Source of the DNA: SOIV01 sp964435925 | GTDB lineage: Bacteria > Acidobacteriota > Aminicenantia > Aminicenantales > Aminicenantaceae | DNA length: 12,391 bases | Assembly (NCBI GenBank): GCA_964435925.1 | Contig: CAYTBG010000087.1 | Span: 1 to 12,391 of the forward strand | Reading direction: 5' to 3' | Part shown: one piece after another, positions 7,795-12,391 of the stretch | How positions within the stretch are numbered: position 1 is the first letter of the stretch | How the letters are laid out: the number at the start of each line of letters is the position of its first letter | Made by a program: the position numbers and the translations under genes | Notes under the pieces: generated by a model | Database searches by the model: none | The model's input: only the letters and a program-made list of their open reading frames with translations | Told to the model about the DNA's origin: nothing

Positions 7795-8669
7795 ATCAAT
7801 TCGCTCTCTTTCAATATTTTCTTCAGGATATCCCTCTTTGGAGCACTTAACATTGTGAGGGGAGGTCTTAATCCGCCCCCGGGCAATCCCATGAGAGTCA
7901 ATGCCTCTTTGGCAGCCATTGGATTGGTCTCCATCCTCAGGGCCTCGAAGAGGTCATAGTAAGCGTAATGAATCTCTTCAGCTTTTTTGAACTCGCCTTC
8001 AAGACAATATGTCACCAAATCCCTCATAACTTCTGGAACAATGTTTCCAGCCACGGTAAAAACACCGTGTCCACCAAAAGACAGCAAAGGATAGGCGGTC
8101 GTGTCCTTTCCTGTGAAAACACTAAACGATTCCCCCTGAGTCAAGTACAAAATTTTAGCCAAATAATCCATCTCCTTATTGCCATCTTTGGTGGCTATTA
8201 TGTTTTCATTTTTAGCCAATCTGGAATAGGTCTGGTGTTCGATATTTATCCCAACCCTTGCGGGAGCGTTATGAATTATGAGGGGTATAGTAGAGTTTTT
8301 GGCTAATTGTTCATAAAAGTTGATGACTCCGGCTTGAGTAGGCATAACCAGGAATGGAGCAAAAACAACCGAATAATCACAACCAATATCCGCATACAGA
8401 TTTATCCTGCTTATGGTCTGACTCAGATTGTTTGAGCAAGTATCAGGGGCGACTTTGCACTTGCCATCCGACTCCTCAACGACAATCTCAACTACTCTTC
8501 TTATTTCTTGCTCAGTTAACAACGGATTTTCCCCTGTTACCCCCAAAGGAGCTATTCCATGGATGCCACTTTCAACCTGTCTGCGCACAAGAATTCTTAG
8601 TCCTTCCTCATCCAAATTCATCTTTTCATCAAAAGGTGTTATCAACAAAGTGTAAGCACCGCTTAACAT
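7791..8669 (-). CDS. dapA: DapA-family (DHDPS/N-acetylneuraminate lyase) class I aldolase with altered active site
   Basis: The family joins pyruvate as a Schiff base to an aldehyde; canonical DapA condenses it with aspartate semialdehyde. This 292-aa protein aligns along its whole length with E. coli DapA, and by chance with the same numbering. It keeps the Schiff-base Lys161 (IIATKDGNKE), Arg138 (NAPARVG), GGHGVFTVAGNI and the C-terminal NPMAAKEAL...GGLRPPLTML. However, the three catalytic-triad residues of the E. coli enzyme are replaced: Thr44 by Val (GVTGEN), Tyr107 by Leu (APFLVMP) and Tyr133 by His (IIHNAP). The codons at these positions are clean and there is no frameshift. The start is ATG 8669, with a near-perfect AAGGAGGTGA at 8685-8676. 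It is the first gene of a dapA-thrB-dapH run. Lysine/DAP synthesis is suggested by context; another pyruvate-dependent aldolase activity is possible. Confidence 0.85.
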   Translation of the reverse strand: MLSGAYTLLITPFDEKMNLDEEGLRILVRRQVESGIHGIAPLGVTGENPLLTEQEIRRVVEIVVEESDGKCKVAPDTCSNNLSQTISRINLYADIGCDYSVVFAPFLVMPTQAGVINFYEQLAKNSTIPLIIHNAPARVGINIEHQTYSRLAKNENIIATKDGNKEMDYLAKILYLTQGESFSVFTGKDTTAYPLLSFGGHGVFTVAGNIVPEVMRDLVTYCLEGEFKKAEEIHYAYYDLFEALRMETNPMAAKEALTLMGLPGGGLRPPLTMLSAPKRDILKKILKESELI

Positions 8670-8675
8670 TCTAGT

Positions 8676-8685
8676 TCACCTCCTT
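8676..8685 (-). promoter_or_regulatory. Strong ribosome-binding site of the dapA-like gene
   Basis: AAGGAGGTGA, 6 nt before the ATG at 8669, is an almost full anti-Shine-Dalgarno match and fixes this start. The downstream genes thrB and dapH lack comparable sites and appear to depend on overlapping, coupled translation. Confidence 0.85.
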
Positions 8686-8787
8686 TTGTACAGAATAATA
8701 AGCTGCTAGCGAAGAACAAAGCGATTAAACATTTTTGTAGGGATATTAATTTTCCTTTTTATACTTTTGCTAATCTGCAATCTCTAA

Positions 8788-8924
8788 TAATACAAACGCA
8801 ATTATTTCAGTGTCATTGCGAGGAGCGAAGCGACGTGGCGATCTCGTTAATTCATCTTAAGAGATTGCCACGCCCTTTCAGGGCCCGCAATGACATTGTA
8901 AAAATATATATTGCGTTTATATTA
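8788..8924. repeat. Dispersed palindromic repeat (copy C), MITE-like
   Basis: This 137-bp element has terminal inverted repeats TAATACAAACGCAAT and, from the other end, TAATATAAACGCAAT. Internal arms GTCATTGCGAG / CCGCAATGAC and CGTGGCGATCTC / GAGATTGCCACG flank a short AT-rich centre (TTAATTCATCTTAA). It differs from copy B at only a handful of positions, in the same orientation, which suggests recent spread or homogenisation. It lies about 120 bp upstream of the dapA start. Confidence 0.92.
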
Positions 8925-8997
8925 GATACCCTATCTACTATCTCTTATTTCTAGCTAAGAACTTATATCACAAGTGAAATCAGGTGTCAAAAAAGCT

Positions 8998-9193
8998 ATG
9001 GGGTCAAACCTTTCAAACTTTTATAACTTTGGTTTTTATTAAATAAAGTAAAGTAAGTAAAGCAAGGGTCAGGCTTTAAAAACTTGAATAGCTTTAATTC
9101 TTATTTATTTTACTCTCTTAAATGCTTAGCTTCTTATCTTTATACGCCAACATATTCAAGTCATAAAAGTTGAAAAGTTTGAAAGGCCTGACC
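8998..9193. repeat. Inverted and nested GGGTCAG-type repeats
   Basis: The arm at 9002-9022 (GGTCAAACCTTTCAAACTTTT) is repeated inverted at 9173-9193 with two mismatches. Between them, 9065-9090 carries a further copy, GGGTCAGGC then AAAACTTGAATA, like the units at 4841-4885. Short AAGTA/AAAGTA direct repeats lie at about 9045-9062. No open frame or transposase is present, so this looks like a decayed or non-autonomous repeat cluster. Confidence 0.7.
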
Positions 9194-9201
9194 TCGAAGA
9201 C

Positions 9202-9230
9202 TTGACAAACAGAACGTCTGTTCTTATTTT
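9202..9230 (+). promoter_or_regulatory. Promoter of the eRF1-like gene with SOS-box-like operator in its spacer
   Basis: TTGACA at 9202-9207 and TATTTT at 9225-9230 are exactly 17 bp apart. The spacer contains AGAAC-GTCT-GTTCT (9211-9224), a perfect 5-bp inverted repeat fitting GAAC-N4-GTTC, the core of the Bacillus/actinobacterial-type LexA box. A repressor bound here would cover the promoter. Transcription would begin near 9237, giving a leader of about 80 nt to the ATG at 9319. LexA control is inference. Confidence 0.55.
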
Positions 9231-9231
9231 A

Positions 9232-9250
9232 GGAATGCGTGTCGCATTCC
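9232..9250. promoter_or_regulatory. Perfect palindrome at the presumed transcription start
   Basis: GGAATGCG-TGT-CGCATTCC is an 8-bp perfect inverted repeat with a 3-base loop, lying across the predicted start point of the eRF1-like gene. It is not followed by a T-run, so it is not a classical terminator. It may be a second operator, a 5'-UTR hairpin, or a small dispersed repeat. Confidence 0.5.
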
Positions 9251-9318
9251 AACATTTGTCACTTTTTTTCTAAGCGTATCTATGCATCCCATCTTTTTAT
9301 CTTTTAAAAGGAGGCCTG

Positions 9319-10464
9319 ATGAAATTTTCGAGTCGGGAGCAAATTGAAAACCTCTCCAAATTCAAGAGCGATAGCTTTTTAACAACTTCTTTCTATCTCA
9401 AGACAGACAAAAGCAGAATGACAAAAAAGGAGATAGCTCTGTCCTCCAAAAACCTTCTCAGCAACGGCAGATCTCAGCTGGACCAGATGGAAATGAGCAA
9501 AGATAAGAAAGAATCCATGTCCCAGGATCTTGAAAAAATAACCAACTTCTGCTCCAAGCGCCTTTCCTCTCACAATTTTTCGGGGCTAGCAATATTTTCA
9601 TGCAGCGGTCAGGATTTTTGGAAACTCTTTAACCTCCCCACCTCACCCCTAAACAGGATAATATTTGACCAAAATCCTTATATTCGTCCGCTATCCGCAA
9701 TTCTGGATCAACACCACCGGATCTTTGCTCTTACTTTCGACAGACGGGAAGCCAAATGGTATGACATTTTTATGGGCGAAATTTCTCTTCTTGAAAATCT
9801 CATAGAGGATGTCCCCAGCAAAGTCAGAGAAGGAGGATGGGAAGGATACGAATCAAAGCGAATTGAAAGACACATTGCCACTCACCTTCACGATTATTTC
9901 AAAAAGATAACCCAGAAGACATTCGAGTTATTCAAGAAGAATCATTTTGACTGGCTTTTTCTTGGATGCAGAGAAAAATACCGTTCAGATTTTGAGCCGC
10001 TTATCCATCCCTATCTAAAAGCCAGACTAAAAGGCTGGCTCAAAGCAATGCCCAGCGACTCTCCTACTGCCGTCCTTAAGGAATCGCTGGAATTAGAAAA
10101 AAAGCTGAAAAAAGGGGAAGAGGATGAGGCTGTCCACAGGCTTATATCCGAGCTTGAAAAAGGCGGATTGGCCACTTCAGGATTAAAAAGAACTCTTAAG
10201 AGCCTAAATAGAGGAGAAGTTCAGACACTCATCACTACTCATGACTTCTCTAAACCAGGAAGAATCTGCCCCAAATGCAGTTTCTTATTTGTCGATGAAC
10301 TTCGCTGTCCCTCTTGTAAGCGGAAGACTAACCCGCTCGTTGATGTAATCGACGAGGCAGTGGAGGCAGCCCTGAATAAAAACTGCCAGGTGAGACACAT
10401 CATTCCTCCTTCCAAACTTGATAGATTCGGAAAAATCGGTGCTTTCCTCAGGTATAAAGCTTAG
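9319..10464 (+). CDS. Bacterial archaeo-eukaryotic release-factor-like protein (baeRF, eRF1-like)
   Basis: This 381-aa protein has eRF1-like domain order and is probably a ribosome-associated translation or rescue factor. Residues 1-125 form a divergent N-terminal domain without an NIKS motif. Residues ~132-245 match eRF1 domain 2: a strand RIFALTFDRREAKWYDIFMGEI, then EGGWEGYESKRIERH at 171-185 where eRF1 has its GGQ loop, then a long helix and FDWLFLGC. Residues ~248-381 match domain 3: helices, LITTHDF, an inserted zinc ribbon (Cys317, Cys320, Cys330, Cys333) as in archaeal aRF1, and the terminal FGKIGAFLRYK, which resembles the aRF1 ending FGGIAAILRY. The GGQ glutamine is replaced by Trp174, so classical peptidyl-tRNA hydrolysis is doubtful. 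The start is ATG 9319 with AAGGAGG at 9308-9314. The gene stands alone, with its own promoter. The function of this family is not settled. Confidence 0.82.
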   Translation: MKFSSREQIENLSKFKSDSFLTTSFYLKTDKSRMTKKEIALSSKNLLSNGRSQLDQMEMSKDKKESMSQDLEKITNFCSKRLSSHNFSGLAIFSCSGQDFWKLFNLPTSPLNRIIFDQNPYIRPLSAILDQHHRIFALTFDRREAKWYDIFMGEISLLENLIEDVPSKVREGGWEGYESKRIERHIATHLHDYFKKITQKTFELFKKNHFDWLFLGCREKYRSDFEPLIHPYLKARLKGWLKAMPSDSPTAVLKESLELEKKLKKGEEDEAVHRLISELEKGGLATSGLKRTLKSLNRGEVQTLITTHDFSKPGRICPKCSFLFVDELRCPSCKRKTNPLVDVIDEAVEAALNKNCQVRHIIPPSKLDRFGKIGAFLRYKA

Positions 10465-10523
10465 ATGTAAAACGGGAATCAAAAAGGCAAAAGTTGAAGG
10501 AGAAAACGCGGAAGGCAGATCAT

Positions 10524-10545
10524 AAAAAAGTGCGGATTTGATCCG
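10524..10545 (-). terminator. Possible weak minus-strand terminator
   Basis: Read on the minus strand, CGGAT-CAA-ATCCG is followed after three bases by TTTTTT (10529-10524). The stem is only 5 bp. It could serve as a back-up for tolC read-through, or protect the 3' end of the convergent eRF1-like gene. Confidence 0.3.
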
Positions 10546-10553
10546 TCATGTAG

Positions 10554-10891
10554 GTGTTTGATTTATCGGTTCTCTTCCATTTTGTATGGCTAATTTTACT
10601 GATGAAATACAAAGAAATGGCTTTGCTCCCTTCAGATTTTTAACGCCATTCCCTCTCCGTTCCTCTCGGCGCCTGCGTAACTCCGCACGCGAGCCATTTC
10701 ACTTTGAACCAGATGTCCGGGTTATATCAATCTCCACCAGATTGATCTTATCGTGCTCAAACATACTCGGCGGCCGATTTCATCGGCTTCCCTCGATGAA
10801 CGGTTCGGGAAGGCTAAATCTTCAAAGTCGCTTCATCCATTCTTGTGTATTTTACCCACACTATTTGGAAGAGAACCGATTTATCAAACAC
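10554..10891. repeat. 338-bp element bounded by 25-bp inverted repeats
   Basis: The left arm 10554-10578 (GTGTTTGATTTATCGG then TTCTCTTCC) is repeated inverted at 10867-10891 with two mismatches (ATTTATC versus ATAAATC). The similarity continues weakly for about 20 bp inward (GTATGGCTAATTTTAC versus GTGTGGGTAAAATAC). The interior has perfect hairpins ATCAATCT-CCACC-AGATTGAT (10726-10746) and GCCGAT-TTC-ATCGGC (10773-10787) and is richer in GC than its flanks. No transposase and no clear target duplication were seen. It could be a MITE or a structured RNA. Confidence 0.75.
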
Positions 10892-10937
10892 ACATTTTTT
10901 ATAAATAAATGGGTTTAATGAATCAATGTCCTATATT

Positions 10938-10967
10938 AAAAAAAGGTGGGCTTGATAAATCAAGCCC
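10938..10967 (-). terminator. Rho-independent terminator of the tolC-like gene
   Basis: On the minus strand, 12 nt after the TAA stop, GGGCTTGA-TTTA-TCAAGCCC forms a perfect 8-bp stem (10967-10948). CACC and seven Ts (10944-10938) follow. The 5' flank and first stem half, ATGTAGGGGCTTGATTTATC, also resemble the left end of the 10554 element. Confidence 0.85.
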
Positions 10968-10979
10968 CTACATCTATAT

Positions 10980-12311
10980 TTAGTCATTCCACCCAATTCC
11001 CATTGCTTTATCTAATTCCGCCAGGGACATGACATAATCATACAAGGCTTGTGAATAGTTTGTCTTAGCCTGAGACAAGGCGGCCTGAGCCGAACTTATA
11101 TCAAGAGTTGTCGCCAAACCTTCAGAAAAATTCAGCTCAGCAATTCGCAAACTCTCCTGGGCCTGTTCAACATTTTTTTCCTGAGAAAGAAGGGATTCCT
11201 TGGCTTCTTGTAACCTCAAGATAGCCTGTCTGACTTCGAATTTTATAATATCAATAAGCCCTTTTTGGGTAAAATCAAGTTCCTTGATCATTGCCTTGGA
11301 CTGAGCCACACGGGCAGAAGTGGCGAAGCCGTTAAAGAGAGGTATGGTGAAGACAAGATTAACTGCATAGAAACTCTGCCATGTATCTTTCCTGAAGTTA
11401 AGTTGATCTGCCCAGAAATTATACGTGGCGGATACGGCAAGGCTGGGAAGATTTGAAGCACGTGCCAGCTTCAATCCTTGTCCTGCCATCTGTTTCTGGT
11501 ATTTTAGCTGGCTGATTTCAGGTCTTTTCAGCATTGCCTTCGACACAGACTCCTCTAAATCAGGCTCAAAGGGCTCGTAGGTTAGATATCCTTTAATTTC
11601 GATGGGTTGAGAAAGGTCCAAACCCAAAAGAGTTTTTAGGCTTAGTTCTGCTATCTTTAAGTTGTTCCTGGCTTTAATCAACTGAGGTTTCAGGTTAGCC
11701 ACCTGTACTTCAGACCTTAAAAGATCAAACTTGGAAGCCATCCCGACTCCATAAAGGCTTTTCACATTTTTCAAATGCTTCTCTGCGACATCAACGGCTT
11801 CCTCGGCCACCTTAACAAAATCCTTCGTAAGTAAATATCCATAAAAGGCTTTCTTGGCATTGAAAACAGTTATATGTTTTGACTGTCTCACAGCTTCTTC
11901 TGTGGAACGAAGGTTGTACTTGGCTTGCTTATAGCCAGATGTCAAACGACCCCCGGTGAAAAGAGGCAGAGAAAAATTCAAATAGAACTGATAGTCCTTG
12001 GTGAAGTCCATGGCAACTCTCTGAGGAGGCTCGCCAGGAATAAAGGAGGGAAACTCCAATGTAAATACTTTCTCAGCAAGCGTATGGAGTCCTTCAGAAT
12101 TAAGAGAGGGAAGAAAACCCGCGGCTGTCTCCCGGAGTTTAGCCTTGGCCGTTTCTAATCTCTCCTCAGCAGCCAAATGATAAGGATTCTGGGAAAGAGC
12201 TAAGCGGATGCTCTCTTCAAGGGTAAGGGTCGTTTTTTCCAGGGGAAAAGAAAATTTTGCCACCCAAAAAATCAAAAGGATTACCAATAATATGGTTTTT
12301 GCTTTCTTCAT
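10980..12311 (-). CDS. TolC-family outer-membrane efflux channel
   Basis: This 443-aa protein is of the OEP/TolC type. It forms the trimeric outer-membrane and periplasmic exit duct used by RND, ABC or MFS efflux pumps or type I secretion. Residues 1-24 are a signal peptide (MKKAKTILLVILLIFWVAKF). Two OEP repeats follow, about 28-220 (LEESIRLALSQNPYHLAAEERLETAKAKL...) and 245-435 (RPEISQLKYQKQMAGQGLKLARA..., then NFSEGLATTLDISSAQAALSQAKTNYSQALYDY). Each is rich in long Ala/Leu/Gln coiled-coil helices with paired beta-strands, as in TolC. The start is ATG 12311 because AAGGAG lies 7 nt upstream (12324-12319); an in-frame TTG at 12329 falls at the edge of that site and would be redundant. A terminator follows directly. 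No adaptor or pump gene is within the window; one may lie beyond the right edge. The transported substrate is unknown. Confidence 0.93.
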   Translation of the reverse strand: MKKAKTILLVILLIFWVAKFSFPLEKTTLTLEESIRLALSQNPYHLAAEERLETAKAKLRETAAGFLPSLNSEGLHTLAEKVFTLEFPSFIPGEPPQRVAMDFTKDYQFYLNFSLPLFTGGRLTSGYKQAKYNLRSTEEAVRQSKHITVFNAKKAFYGYLLTKDFVKVAEEAVDVAEKHLKNVKSLYGVGMASKFDLLRSEVQVANLKPQLIKARNNLKIAELSLKTLLGLDLSQPIEIKGYLTYEPFEPDLEESVSKAMLKRPEISQLKYQKQMAGQGLKLARASNLPSLAVSATYNFWADQLNFRKDTWQSFYAVNLVFTIPLFNGFATSARVAQSKAMIKELDFTQKGLIDIIKFEVRQAILRLQEAKESLLSQEKNVEQAQESLRIAELNFSEGLATTLDISSAQAALSQAKTNYSQALYDYVMSLAELDKAMGIGWND

Positions 12312-12391
12312 GTTGACACTCCTTTTCAATCTAATTTAACCTGATTTATTCATAAATTATGCCGACACTAATATTTATTTTCATTGATATC

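Larger units (their letters stand above)
8670..9318. other. Gene-free divergent intergenic region (649 bp)
   Basis: This region separates the divergent dapA-like operon and the eRF1-like gene. It holds, in order: the dapA ribosome-binding site, the palindromic repeat copy C, a plain AT-rich stretch (8925-8997), the GGGTCAG repeat cluster (8998-9193) and the promoter/operator region of the eRF1-like gene (9202-9250). No coding frame of credible quality was seen on either strand. Confidence 0.8.
10465..10979. other. Gene-free, hairpin-rich region between convergent genes (515 bp)
   Basis: This stretch lies between the ends of the eRF1-like and tolC-like genes. 10465-10553 shows only a small hairpin, CGGAT-TTG-ATCCG (10533-10545), whose minus-strand reading is followed by six Ts. 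10554-10891 is an inverted-repeat-bounded element, and 10938-10967 is the tolC terminator. The 110-codon frame at 10586-10918 has the composition of structured non-coding DNA and is not accepted as a gene. Confidence 0.75.

Noticed and set aside
8692..8719. TTGTTC-N16-TATTCT as dapA promoter (minus strand)
   Set aside because: It would start transcription within the ribosome-binding site at 8676-8685. A TATAAA further upstream (near 8760) has no fitting -35 box, so no dapA promoter is claimed.
8670..8787. Lysine riboswitch or T-box upstream of the dapA-like gene
   Set aside because: The space to the repeat is only about 118 bp, and no L-box or T-box signature or attenuator hairpin with T-run was seen.
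8998..9193. CRISPR array
   Set aside because: The repeats are few, degenerate, partly inverted and irregularly spaced, with no cas genes in the window.
10586..10918. 110-codon plus-strand open frame
   Set aside because: It lies almost wholly within the inverted-repeat element, runs through its hairpins, has no ribosome-binding site and no protein-like composition.

Overview
The window looks like chromosomal DNA from a diderm (outer-membrane) bacterium of moderate to low GC content. A large TonB-dependent receptor and a TolC-type outer-membrane channel both require an outer membrane. The Oar-like receptor with an N-terminal carboxypeptidase-regulatory-like domain, together with a bacterial eRF1-like (baeRF) protein and abundant short palindromic repeats, suggests something near Acidobacteriota/Aminicenantes or a deltaproteobacterial relative. 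That placement is inference; there is no rRNA or marker gene here to prove it.

Layout. (1) 1-3263: the end of a dispersed palindromic repeat, a candidate promoter, and a plus-strand TonB-dependent receptor. (2) 3297-4833: a convergent minus-strand cobalamin-binding-type radical SAM gene, with tRNA-Leu(CAG) 54 bp upstream of it and a good sigma70-type promoter for the tRNA. (3) 4891-8669: a minus-strand amino-acid biosynthesis cluster transcribed dapA-like > thrB > dapH > (tiny ORF, repeat element) > M20 deacylase. It serves the aspartate-semialdehyde branches to diaminopimelate/lysine and threonine; DapH indicates the acetylase variant of the DAP pathway, and the M20 enzyme is a candidate for its deacetylation step. 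(4) 8670-9318: a 649-bp gene-free stretch with a full copy of the palindromic repeat, a decayed cluster of GGGTCAG-type repeats and a promoter whose spacer holds a perfect SOS-box-like inverted repeat. (5) 9319-10464: a plus-strand baeRF-family (eRF1-like) protein. (6) 10465-10979: a gene-free, hairpin-rich stretch with a 338-bp element bounded by 25-bp inverted repeats, then a rho-independent terminator for (7) tolC-like, 10980-12311, minus strand.

The points most worth checking are: the DapA homologue keeps the Schiff-base lysine but has lost all three residues of the classical catalytic triad; the eRF1-like protein has GGW where eRF1 has GGQ and sits behind a LexA-like operator; a 25-codon remnant that may be the start of a lost gene lies between dapH and a repeat insertion; and several repeat families recur in the gaps. 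No CRISPR array, intact transposase, riboswitch or prophage gene was seen.
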